Shown here: positions 1-8,410 of the stretch, one piece after another
Numbering within the stretch: the stretch's first letter is position 1
Layout: each line of letters opens with the position of its first letter
Origin: Lysobacterales bacterium
GTDB lineage: Bacteria; Pseudomonadota; Gammaproteobacteria; Xanthomonadales; Xanthomonadaceae
Reading direction: 5' to 3'
DNA length: 17,227 nt
Assembly: GCA_020442545.1 (NCBI GenBank)
Contig: JAGRJX010000064.1
Span: 1 to 17,227, forward strand
Notes under the pieces: generated by a model
Told to the model about the DNA's origin: nothing
What the model saw: the letters and a program-made list of their open reading frames with translations, nothing else
Database searches by the model: none
Made by a program: the position numbers and the translations under genes

Positions 1-1140
1 GCGAAGGCCGCGGGCCGTGAACTTGATGGGGACTGGCAGCCCGACGGCGGTCATATCGAGCGCATCGACGGCAAGGCCACTGGCGTGTTCATCGATGGCG
101 CCATGGGTCTGGTCGCCGGCGTGGTGCCGCAGGACGATCCGGCCGAAGTCGAGGCCGCGCTGGCGGCCGCGTTCCACGCTGCCGTAGCCGTGGGTCTGAC
201 CGGTGTGCACGATGCCGGCGTGCCGCTGGGCGAACTCGGTGTGATGCGGCGCATGGCCGATGCCGGCAAGCTTCCGCTGCGCATCTACGCCATGGCCGAT
301 GCCGACAACGCCGCGCTGGACATGCTGTGCGCACTGGGCGCGTACCGGCATCCCGGCGGTCGCCTGCAGATGCGCGCGGTCAAGCTCTACATCGACGGCG
401 CGCTGGGCAGCCGTGGCGCCGCGCTGCTGGCCGATTACAGCGACGATCCGCACAACCGTGGTCTGCTGGTGACTGAACCCGCGGAGTACCGGCGCATCGT
501 GCAAAAGGCGCGACGCTGCGACGTGCAGGTTGCCAGCCACGCCATCGGCGACCGTGGCAACCGGCTGGTGCTGGACACCTACGAGGCGGTGTTCGGCAAG
601 GAGGCCGGCGGCGACCTGCGCTGGCGCGACGAGCACAGTCAGATTGTTGATCCCGCCGATATTCCGCGCTTTGCGAAGCTGGGCGTGATCGCCTCGATGC
701 AGCCCACGCACGCGACCTCCGACGGACCCTGGGCCGAACAGCGTCTGGGCAGCCAGCGCATGGCCGGCGCCTACGCCTGGCGAAGCCTGCTGGACAGCGG
801 TGCGCGACTGGCCTTCGGCTCCGATTTCCCGGTTGAGTCGGAAAATCCCATGCTCGGCCTGTATGCCGCGGTGACGCGGCAGGATCGCGAGGGCCACCCA
901 ACGGGCGGCTGGCAGCCGGCGCAGCGCTTGACCCCGGCGGAAGCCCTGCGCGGCTTCACCCTGGACGCGGCGTATGCGGGCTTCGCCGAAGACGAGGTCG
1001 GATCATTGAAACCCGGCAAGCGTGCCGACTTCGTGATTCTGTCGGCGGACCCGCTAACCGCCGACGCGTCGAAGATCGATGACATCACGGTGTTGTCGAC
1101 CTGGGTCGACGGCCAGGCGGTTTATCGCGCGGACGATTGA
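1..1140 (+). CDS. Amidohydrolase, YtcJ-like family (5'-truncated)
   Basis: The reading frame is open from the first base, so this is the C-terminal 379 residues of a longer protein; YtcJ-like amidohydrolases are usually about 540-600 residues. These are metal-dependent TIM-barrel hydrolases, often secreted, whose substrates are mostly unknown. Family signatures are visible in order: GVFIDGAM near the left edge, VKLYIDGALGSRGAA (the VKLYIDG lysine and aspartate are typical metal-site positions), VASHAIGDRGN with a metal-site histidine, RDEHSQIV, MQPTHATSDGPWAEQRLG, and LAFGSDFPVE with the catalytic-type aspartate. The end, GSLKPGKRADFVILSADPL, is the usual amidohydrolase C-terminal strand region. 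An internal GTG at 85 should not be taken as the start because homology continues upstream of it. The family call is firm. The substrate cannot be read from sequence, and any signal peptide lies outside the window. It converges on the PhzF-family gene. Confidence 0.9.
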   Translation, partial: AKAAGRELDGDWQPDGGHIERIDGKATGVFIDGAMGLVAGVVPQDDPAEVEAALAAAFHAAVAVGLTGVHDAGVPLGELGVMRRMADAGKLPLRIYAMADADNAALDMLCALGAYRHPGGRLQMRAVKLYIDGALGSRGAALLADYSDDPHNRGLLVTEPAEYRRIVQKARRCDVQVASHAIGDRGNRLVLDTYEAVFGKEAGGDLRWRDEHSQIVDPADIPRFAKLGVIASMQPTHATSDGPWAEQRLGSQRMAGAYAWRSLLDSGARLAFGSDFPVESENPMLGLYAAVTRQDREGHPTGGWQPAQRLTPAEALRGFTLDAAYAGFAEDEVGSLKPGKRADFVILSADPLTADASKIDDITVLSTWVDGQAVYRADD

Positions 1141-1330
1141 CCATTACAACTGCCCCCTTCGCCTGCTGCCGGGGTGAGCGGGTGCGTTTGCGGGCCGTGG
1201 CCCGCGCGCCGGCGAACGCTTGAGCCGTGCGAGCTAGGGCTGGGGCGCGGAGCGAGGTGCCCGCCGGGCGGGTTGGGTGGCTGCGCAAGGCGACGACTTG
1301 ATCGACATGCCCGCGCAAGCGGAGCGCTTC
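1141..1330. other. Convergent intergenic spacer with GC-rich hairpins
   Basis: This 190-bp spacer lies between two convergent stop codons. No ORF crossing it resembles a protein. It contains at least two strong hairpins (1190-1205 and 1260-1272) but no T-tract. Transcription from both sides probably ends here. It is GC-rich, and its sequence style suggests a dispersed intergenic repeat, which cannot be tested within one window. Confidence 0.5.
1190..1205. terminator. GC-rich hairpin, possible bidirectional terminator
   Basis: GCGGGC pairs with GCCCGC across a CGTG loop, 50 bp after the amidohydrolase stop and 126 bp beyond the PhzF-family stop. A second hairpin, CCCGC-CGG-GCGGG, lies at 1260-1272. 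Neither is followed by a T-run on either strand, so these are strong stems but not textbook intrinsic terminators. The terminator role is inferred from position. Confidence 0.35.
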
Positions 1331-2233
1331 TCAATCCAACCGGATCACCCCATCAATCCGCGTCAGCGCACGGCCTTCGATCTCGATGCTGCCGTCGTCG
1401 GCGATATGGATGGCAACTCGGCCTTCGCGGCCGACTTCGCGGCCCTGGCTGACGGCGTAGTCGCGGGCGGGCAGGGCGTCGCCGGCCTGCAGGAAGGCGG
1501 CGATGGCGGCGTTCCCACTGCCGCAGACCGGGTCTTCGGCGATGCCGTCAATGGGCGTGAAGCTGCGCACCGCGAACACGGCGTCGGCGCAGGGTTTGTC
1601 GGGTGTTGCGGTGCCGGGTACGGGCTCGGCTCCAAACACGGTGACGCCGGTGGCGCCGGTCTGGCGGCATATCTCGGTGAGCAGGGCGTAGTCGGGTCTC
1701 AATGAGTGCACGGTGGCGGCGTCGGCGTAGCCAGCGATGAGCCACACCGGGCCGACATCGATGGCGCGCGGCGGCAGGTCGTCGCGAGGGGCTGCGCCGA
1801 GCGCCTTCGCCAGCGCGTCGGTGGTCGCATCATCCGGTTTGCCGACCTTGGCCGCTGGCACGCGCACCGCGCAGCGGCGTGAGCGCTGGCCTTCGGTAAC
1901 ACGCACAGGCAACAGACCGGCTTCGCATTGCTGGATCAGCACGCCATCGACGGGACGAGCCAGATCACCTTCGATGACGGCGTGCGCGGTGCCGAGGCTG
2001 GGATGACCGGCAAAGGGTAGTTCCCCGCCCGGCGTGAAGATCCGCACCCGGTAGCTGGCGCCAGTTTCGGTGGACGGCAGCACGAAGGTGGTCTCGGAAA
2101 GGTTGGTCCAGCGCGCGATCTTCTGCATCTCGGCGTCGCTGAGGTCCTCGCCGTCGAGGACCACTGCCACCGGATTGCCTCCGAATTCGCATTCCGCGAA
2201 CACGTCCACCTGCTTGAATTGCACCACGCGCAT
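1331..2233 (-). CDS. PhzF-family isomerase/epimerase
   Basis: A complete 300-residue protein, the usual length for the PhzF family of cytosolic enzymes with two similar diaminopimelate-epimerase-like halves. The N-terminus VVQFKQVDVFAECEFGGNPVAVV (given here only as landmark blocks VVQFKQVDVF and GGNPVAVV, residues 3-12 and 18-25) is diagnostic. Glu47 in NLSETTF matches the catalytic glutamate of PhzF. FAGHPSLGTAH (about 74-84) and EDPVCGSGNAA (about 233-243) are the family's other signature segments. PhzF itself isomerises a phenazine precursor, but no other phenazine gene is present and most genomic homologues have no known substrate. I therefore give no symbol. The ATG at 2233 sits directly before the conserved N-terminus. 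No clear Shine-Dalgarno sequence or promoter was found upstream, where the structured repeat begins about 100 bp away. Confidence 0.92.
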   Translation of the reverse strand: MRVVQFKQVDVFAECEFGGNPVAVVLDGEDLSDAEMQKIARWTNLSETTFVLPSTETGASYRVRIFTPGGELPFAGHPSLGTAHAVIEGDLARPVDGVLIQQCEAGLLPVRVTEGQRSRRCAVRVPAAKVGKPDDATTDALAKALGAAPRDDLPPRAIDVGPVWLIAGYADAATVHSLRPDYALLTEICRQTGATGVTVFGAEPVPGTATPDKPCADAVFAVRSFTPIDGIAEDPVCGSGNAAIAAFLQAGDALPARDYAVSQGREVGREGRVAIHIADDGSIEIEGRALTRIDGVIRLD

Positions 2234-2340
2234 GGGCGGTTATCCGTTGTTTTCTGCTGGAAGCGGGGAGGGTATCACTGAACGGATATATGGCTGGCGG
2301 CGGGGTGGGGGATCATGTGCGATGATCGGCGCGCTTTTTT

Positions 2341-2548
2341 TGGATCGAGAGCTTTCGACATCGCCTTCGGCGCTGCCGAGTTCATTTTCTTTGCTTGTCC
2401 AAAGAAAACCGAACCAAAAGAAAGGACACCCGGGCATTGCGCCGCCTTTGGCGGTTCGCGTCGCGTGGTCGGGGTTTTTCGACAGCACATCCCTGTGCTG
2501 ACGAAAAACTCGCGCGTTTCCTGCGCGCGATCCTGCGGACTTTCCGAC
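2341..2548 (+). repeat. Left arm of the inverted-repeat element, four hairpins
   Basis: Hairpin 1 is at 2385-2408 (TTTTCTTTG, loop CTTGTC, CAAAGAAAA). Hairpin 2 is at 2442-2454 (CCGCC, TTT, GGCGG). Hairpin 3 is at 2474-2509: GTTTTTCG pairs with CGAAAAAC, then an A.A mismatch, then CAGCACA pairs with TGTGCTG around loop TCCC. Hairpin 4 is at 2510-2530 (TCGCGCG, loop TTTCCTG, CGCGCGA). Hairpins 3 and 4 abut with no spacer. All pairings were read directly from the sequence. Confidence 0.8.
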
Positions 2549-2603
2549 CACACGCCGCCGCAACACACGGGATGGAAGATCAAGAGCACCACCCTCATCC
2601 CAG

Positions 2604-2627
2604 CCTTCCCCCGCCAGCGAGGGAAGG
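2604..2627. repeat. Small palindrome at the centre of the element
   Basis: CCTTCCC (2604-2610) pairs with GGGAAGG (2621-2627) around a 10-nt loop. The surrounding stretch resembles a short dispersed intergenic palindrome common in GC-rich proteobacteria, which may have inserted between the two arms. That origin is inferred; only the pairing is seen. Confidence 0.5.
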
Positions 2628-2670
2628 GGCAGAAGCGATGTGCTGTTTGGGGCCCCTCGGTAGCGGTGAG

Positions 2671-2904
2671 TCGGAGACGATCAGGCCCGGAGGGGCGCGC
2701 ACAGGAAGTGCGCGCGTTTTCGCCAATTCAGGGATGAATTGTCGAAAACCCCGGCTCCGAATCACGAACCCGCGAAGCGGGCGCGAACGCGGCCTCACAC
2801 TCCGGTTGGCGTGTTCGACCTTCTCTTTGGTTCGGTTTATCTTGGACAAGCAAGAGAAATGAACTCGGTCGCCGTAGGCGAACGAAAGCTCTTGCTCCAA
2901 AGCG
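2671..2904 (-). repeat. Right arm of the inverted-repeat element, four hairpins
   Basis: The matching hairpins, in plus-strand coordinates, run in mirror order. Hairpin 4 is at 2695-2715 (GCGCGCAC, loop AGGAA, GTGCGCGC). Hairpin 3 is at 2716-2749: GTTTTCG pairs with CGAAAAC, one mismatch, then CAATTCA pairs with TGAATTG around loop GGGA. Hairpin 2 is at 2769-2781 (CCCGC, GAA, GCGGG). Hairpin 1 is at 2836-2859 (TTTATCTTG, loop GACAAG, CAAGAGAAA, one mismatch). Loops are the complements of those in the left arm, while stems 2, 3 and 4 differ from it and still pair. Confidence 0.8.
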
Positions 2905-2986
2905 ACTGCGCCAGCGTTAGCACCGCAAATGCAGAGCTTCAAGAAACCGCCAAACTTTCCCCCGACCTTCGGTCAAAATAGCCCCA

Positions 2987-5578
2987 ATGACCATTCCATT
3001 CGTTGTCCTCAAATTCGGTGGCACCAGCGTCTCGCGACGCGAACGCTGGGACACCATTGGTTGCCTGGTGCAGCAGCGCCGGGAGGAAGGCCTGCGCGTG
3101 CTGGTGGTGGTGTCGGCGCTGTCCGACGTCACCAACCGGCTGCAGGCCAGCAGCGAGGGCGCGGAATCGCCTTCGGATGTGCTGCCGGCGTTGAAGAAAC
3201 GTCACGTCGATTTCGCCAACGAGCTGGGTCTGGATGTCGATGCCGTACTCGGCGAACGCTTCGCCGAACTGGACCGGCTGGCCGCCGACCCGCGCGTGGT
3301 GGCGCGTGACCTCGGCTGGTGTGCCGAGTGGCAGGCGCAGGGCGAGCTGCTGTCGAGCACGCTGGGCGTGGCCTACCTGAATTCGCAGGGTGTGGACATC
3401 GGCTGGACCGACGCGCGCGACTGGCTGCGGCCGCTGGATGCACCGAACCTCAGCGAGTGGTCACGGCGGCTGTCGGCACGCTGTCGGCTGGATGCCGATG
3501 ACGACTGGCGACAGCGCTTCGCGGCGCAGGGCGAGGCGCTGCTGACCCAGGGCTTCATCGTCGGCGATGGCGAGGGCGGCACCTGCCTGCTGGGGCGTGG
3601 CGGTTCGGATACCAGCGCCAGCAGCTTCGGTGCGCGGCTGAAGGCGGATCGCGTCGAGATCTGGACCGACGTCGCCGGCATGTTCAGCGCCAATCCGCGT
3701 CGTGTCCCGGAGGCGCGGCTGCTGGTCGGCCTCGATTATGACGAAGCGCAGGAAATCGCCACGACCGGCGCCAAGGTGCTGCATCCACGCTGCATCGCAC
3801 CCTGTCGCGAGGCCGGCGTGGCGCTGCATATCCGTGATACCGGCCATCCCGACATGCCGGGAACCGTCATTGGCGGTAGCCAGACTGCGGTTCCGGGCGT
3901 GAAGTCAACGATTCCCGGTGTAAAAGCCATCAGCACCCGACGCGACATCGTGCTGGTGTCGATGGAATCGGTGCGCATGTGGCAGCAGGTCGGTTTCCTC
4001 GCCGACGTGTTCGAGCAGTTCAAGCGCCACGGCCTGTCGGTGGACCTGATCGGCTCCTCGGAAACCAACGTGACGGTGTCGCTGGATCCCAGCGAGAACC
4101 TGGTCAGCAGCAACGTACTGGAGGCGCTGTGTGCCGATCTCGGCAAGGTCTGCCGGGTGAAGGTGATCGCGCCGTGCAGCGCGGTGACGCTGGTTGGTCA
4201 CGGCATCCGCTCGCGCCTGCACCGGCTGACCGACGTGCTGGCCGAGTTCGGTCGTGAGCGCGTGCATCTGATCTCGCAGTCGTCGAACGACCTCAACCTG
4301 ACCTTCGTGGTGGATCAGGACCTCGCCGAGGAAATGCTGCCGCGCCTGCACGACCTGCTGATCCAGGCGGGCGCCATGCCGGTACGCGAGTCCGGCGTGT
4401 TCGGCCCGAGCTGGCGCGCGCTCAACCTGCCGCCGGATGCGGTGGAAACGCCATGGTGGCGTGAACGGCAATCGGCACTGTTGGCGCGTGCGGGCGAAGC
4501 GACGCCGCAGTACGTGTATTCGACGGATTGCGTGGAGTCGCGTTGCGACGCCATGCAGTCGCTGGGCGCGGTGGATCGGCGCTTCTTCGCGATCAAGGCG
4601 AACCCGCATCCGGAGCTGCTGCGTCGGATCTACGCTGCGGGCATCGGGCTGGAATGCGTGTCTGCCGGCGAGCTGCGCCATGTATTCGACAGCATCGAGA
4701 ATATCGATCCGAGCCGCGTGCTGTTCACGCCCAGCTTCGCGCCGCGTGATGAATACGTCGAGGCTTTCGAACGTGGCGTCTGGACCACGGTGGACAGCGC
4801 GACGCCATTGCGCAGCTGGCCGGAGCTGTTCCGCAGCCGCACCATCTGGCTGCGTGTCGATCCCGGCTTCGGGCGTGGTCACCACGAGAAGGTGCGTACC
4901 GGCGGCCACGATGCCAAGTTTGGCCTGCCGGTGTCGCAACTGGATGATTTCCTTACTGCGGCGCGTGAGGTCAACGCCCGCGTGTTCGGCATCCACGCGC
5001 ATCTCGGCAGCGGCATTGTCGACCCGGGTCACTGGCGCGAGGTGTACGCGCAGCTGGTCAGCATCGCCGAGCGGGTTGGCACCGTCGTCGCGATCAACAT
5101 TGGCGGCGGCCTTGCCGTGCCGGCCGATCCGGCACAGCCGCGCTTCGATATGGACGCGCTGGGTCGCGAGCTCGCTGTTGTGAAGGCGGCCTGCCCGGAC
5201 TACGCGCTGTGGATGGAGCCGGGGCGTTATCTGGTGGCCGACGCCGGCGTGCTGCTGCTGCGGGTGACGCAGGTGGTCGACAAGGAAGGCCTGCTGCGCA
5301 TCGGTGTCGACGGCGGCATGAACACGCTGCTGCGGCCGGCGCTGTATGGCGCCTGGCATGAGATCGTGAACCTGAGTCGCCTCGACGACACGGACTGCGA
5401 CAATTTCGATGTGGTCGGTCCGATCTGCGAAACCGGTGACGTGCTGGGCCGTCGTCGTCTGCTGCCGCGTGCGACTGCCGAGGGTGATGTGCTGCTGGTC
5501 GCGACCGCTGGCGCCTACGGCGCGGTGATGGCCAGCAATTACAATCGTCGCGGTCTGCCCGCCGAATCCCTGCTTTGA
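2987..5578 (+). CDS. lysAC: Bifunctional aspartate kinase / diaminopimelate decarboxylase
   Basis: This 863-residue cytosolic fusion catalyses phosphorylation of L-aspartate (first step toward DAP, lysine, threonine and methionine) and PLP-dependent decarboxylation of meso-DAP to L-lysine (last lysine step). The kinase domain (about 1-300) shows KFGGTS (9-14), VVSALSDVTN (41-50), GRGGSDTSA (203-211) and WTDVAGMFSANPR (226-238). Two ACT-type regulatory segments follow (about 315-465), so lysine or threonine feedback is likely. The decarboxylase (about 480-863) has the PLP lysine K537 in AIKANP, HAHLGSGI (670-677), the glycine loop GGG (706-708), EPGR (744-747) and Y844. The usual CESGD motif reads CETGD (814-818), a mild change at the active-site cysteine C814. 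Such fusions are known in Xanthomonas and Xylella. The ATG start is set by the conserved N-terminus; there is no obvious Shine-Dalgarno. murL follows 24 bp downstream. Confidence 0.96.
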   Translation: MTIPFVVLKFGGTSVSRRERWDTIGCLVQQRREEGLRVLVVVSALSDVTNRLQASSEGAESPSDVLPALKKRHVDFANELGLDVDAVLGERFAELDRLAADPRVVARDLGWCAEWQAQGELLSSTLGVAYLNSQGVDIGWTDARDWLRPLDAPNLSEWSRRLSARCRLDADDDWRQRFAAQGEALLTQGFIVGDGEGGTCLLGRGGSDTSASSFGARLKADRVEIWTDVAGMFSANPRRVPEARLLVGLDYDEAQEIATTGAKVLHPRCIAPCREAGVALHIRDTGHPDMPGTVIGGSQTAVPGVKSTIPGVKAISTRRDIVLVSMESVRMWQQVGFLADVFEQFKRHGLSVDLIGSSETNVTVSLDPSENLVSSNVLEALCADLGKVCRVKVIAPCSAVTLVGHGIRSRLHRLTDVLAEFGRERVHLISQSSNDLNLTFVVDQDLAEEMLPRLHDLLIQAGAMPVRESGVFGPSWRALNLPPDAVETPWWRERQSALLARAGEATPQYVYSTDCVESRCDAMQSLGAVDRRFFAIKANPHPELLRRIYAAGIGLECVSAGELRHVFDSIENIDPSRVLFTPSFAPRDEYVEAFERGVWTTVDSATPLRSWPELFRSRTIWLRVDPGFGRGHHEKVRTGGHDAKFGLPVSQLDDFLTAAREVNARVFGIHAHLGSGIVDPGHWREVYAQLVSIAERVGTVVAINIGGGLAVPADPAQPRFDMDALGRELAVVKAACPDYALWMEPGRYLVADAGVLLLRVTQVVDKEGLLRIGVDGGMNTLLRPALYGAWHEIVNLSRLDDTDCDNFDVVGPICETGDVLGRRRLLPRATAEGDVLLVATAGAYGAVMASNYNRRGLPAESLL

Positions 5579-5602
5579 GTCCGTCGCTGTGAGCCTGCTT
5601 TC

Positions 5603-6952
<1,350 letters not shown>

Positions 6953-6986
6953 CGCATCCATCCGGAAACGACCAGGGCAGCACCGA

Positions 6987-8366
6987 GTGAAGATTTCCGA
7001 CCTTGAAGGCAGGCGGGTAGCAATCTGGGGCTACGGGCTGGAGGGCCGCGCCGCGCTGGCCGCGCTGAGGCAGAACCTGCCACGCCAGCGGGTGACCGTG
7101 TTCTGCAGCCGGGCCGAGGCGGATGACCTCGAGTTCATGGACGACCCGGAACTGGATGTCGTCGCCACCGAGCCGGATGTCGGGGCGCTCAGCGCTTTTG
7201 AGGTGGTGATCAAGTCGCCCGGAATTTCGCCATACAAGACGCCAGCAGTTGAGGCGCGGGAATCGGGCGTGCAGTTTTCCTCGGGCACCGCGCTGTGGTT
7301 CGGCGACCATCCGGAGGCGCTGACCATCTGCGTTACCGGTACCAAGGGCAAGAGCACGACATCGGCGATGGTCGCGCATCTGCTGCGTTCCGCCGGCAAC
7401 CGGACGGCGCTGGCCGGCAACATCGGCATGCCGCTGCTGGACCTCAACGACGTCGAACCGCCGCCCGACTACTGGGTGACGGAACTGTCCAGCTACCAGA
7501 CCCGCGACGCGGTACTGCCCGACGTGGCGGCGGTAACCAATCTGTTTCCCGAGCATCTCGACTGGCACGGTTCCGAGGAGCGGTACTTCGCCGACAAGCT
7601 GGCGCTGATCCGCGAAGCCATGCCCGAACGCATCGTGCTCAACGCTGCGGATGACCGCCTGGCCGACCTGCGCCTTCCGGGTGCCGACGTGCGCTGGTAC
7701 GCCGGCGTGAATGGCTGGCGACAGAAGGGCATCGAGCTGTGGCGTGCCGAGCAGCGGGTGATGGAGATCGGCGAGTTGCCTTTCTCCGGCGATCACAACA
7801 TCCGCAACCTGTGTGCCGCGCTCACCATTCTCGACGCGCTGGAGCTGGACTCGGTGGAGATGGTCGGCTTTGCGCGCAGCTTCCGCACGCTGCCGCATCG
7901 CCTGCAGAGCTTCGGCAGCAAGGAAGGCATCGAATACGTCAACGACTCGATCAGCACCACGCCGCATGCCACGGTGGCTGCGCTCAAGGCCTACGCGCAC
8001 CGCCGGATTGCGGTCATCGTCGGCGGCTATGACCGCGGTCTCGACTGGTCGGTGTTCGAGGACCACGTTGCGCGGCACCCGCCGGTGGCGATCATCACCC
8101 AGGGCCAGAACGGCCCGAAGATCGCGCGGCAGGTTGGTGGCCTGGCGCGCAAGGCGGCATTCGAGCTGGCGGAGGTTGGCGAACTCGAGGATGCGGTTCG
8201 CCTTGGTGAGCGCTACCTCGGCCACGGTGGCGTGGTGCTGCTCTCGCCCGGCGCGCCGAGTTTTCCGCGCTACAAGAATTACGTTGACCGTGGTCGGCAC
8301 TTCGCACAGCTTGCCGGCTACGATCCGCGCATCATCACCGACATTCCAGGTCTTGGCGTTGCCTGA
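6987..8366 (+). CDS. murD2: UDP-MurNAc-L-alanine--L-glutamate ligase MurD2
   Basis: A 459-residue Mur ligase of the cytosolic peptidoglycan precursor pathway. It has the three-domain Mur layout: a Rossmann-like N-terminal domain (GYGLEGRAAL from 15), the central ATPase with P-loop TGTKGKST (117-124), ELSSYQ (166-171) and TNLFPEHLDWHGS (184-196), then a C-terminal domain with PHRLQ (303-307), GGYDRGLDW (346-354) and SPGAPSFPRYKNY (420-432). Classical MurD, which uses D-glutamate, normally has NDSKATN; this protein has NDSISTT (319-325). That change and the neighbouring murL indicate the MurD2 type, which adds L-glutamate. The GTG at 6987 is preceded by AGGG about nine bases upstream. A plain murD cannot be excluded from motifs alone, but context argues for MurD2. 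It converges on the secreted-protein gene, 44 bp apart. Confidence 0.88.
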   Translation: MKISDLEGRRVAIWGYGLEGRAALAALRQNLPRQRVTVFCSRAEADDLEFMDDPELDVVATEPDVGALSAFEVVIKSPGISPYKTPAVEARESGVQFSSGTALWFGDHPEALTICVTGTKGKSTTSAMVAHLLRSAGNRTALAGNIGMPLLDLNDVEPPPDYWVTELSSYQTRDAVLPDVAAVTNLFPEHLDWHGSEERYFADKLALIREAMPERIVLNAADDRLADLRLPGADVRWYAGVNGWRQKGIELWRAEQRVMEIGELPFSGDHNIRNLCAALTILDALELDSVEMVGFARSFRTLPHRLQSFGSKEGIEYVNDSISTTPHATVAALKAYAHRRIAVIVGGYDRGLDWSVFEDHVARHPPVAIITQGQNGPKIARQVGGLARKAAFELAEVGELEDAVRLGERYLGHGGVVLLSPGAPSFPRYKNYVDRGRHFAQLAGYDPRIITDIPGLGVA

Positions 8367-8385
8367 TCGGGATGGACAGTCTTCG

Positions 8386-8402
8386 CGTGGTCCAATGCCA
8401 CG
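8386..8402. terminator. Small hairpin between convergent genes
   Basis: CGTGG (8386-8390) pairs with CCACG (8398-8402) in the 44-bp gap between the murD2 stop and the stop of the opposing gene. There is no T-run. It is a weak candidate for a bidirectional terminator, supported mainly by position. Confidence 0.25.
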
Positions 8403-8410
8403 GACGCAGT

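Larger units (their letters stand above)
2330..2910. repeat. Large inverted-repeat element with nested, covarying hairpins
   Basis: Two arms of about 210-235 bp (left about 2332-2548, right about 2671-2904) face each other around a centre of about 120 bp. Reading the right arm in reverse complement gives the same landmarks in the same order as the left: GAGAGCTTTCG/AAGAGCTTTCG, CCGAGTTCATT, GCTTGTCCAA, ACCGAACCAAA, GGTTCG, CATCCCTG and TTCCTG. Both arms carry four small hairpins at corresponding places, with conserved loops and altered but still complementary stems. There is no ORF that looks like a transposase. It resembles a MITE-like or REP/BIME-like composite that could fold into one long branched RNA or cruciform. 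No target-site duplication could be fixed because the outer ends are ragged. Confidence 0.8.
2234..2986. other. 753-bp non-coding region between divergent genes
   Basis: No credible gene is present here. The overlapping short ORFs on both strands are low in recognisable content and come from inverted-repeat sequence read in different frames. The region consists of about 100 bp upstream of the PhzF-family gene, the large inverted-repeat element (about 2330-2910), and about 75 bp leading to lysAC. The PhzF-family and lysAC promoters must lie here or within the element, but I could not pick either with confidence. I see no lysine-riboswitch-like structure before lysAC. Confidence 0.7.

Noticed and set aside
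2330..2910. Insertion sequence or CRISPR array
   Set aside because: There is no transposase ORF, no sharp terminal repeats with a target duplication, and no regularly spaced direct repeats.
2240..2981. Several 80-155 residue frames on both strands in the lysAC upstream region
   Set aside because: They arise from the inverted-repeat element; overlapping frames on both strands with no homology, no ribosome binding site and an internal hairpin explanation.
2905..2986. Lysine riboswitch before lysAC
   Set aside because: Only about 80 bp remain after the repeat element and no multi-helix L-box-like structure is visible.
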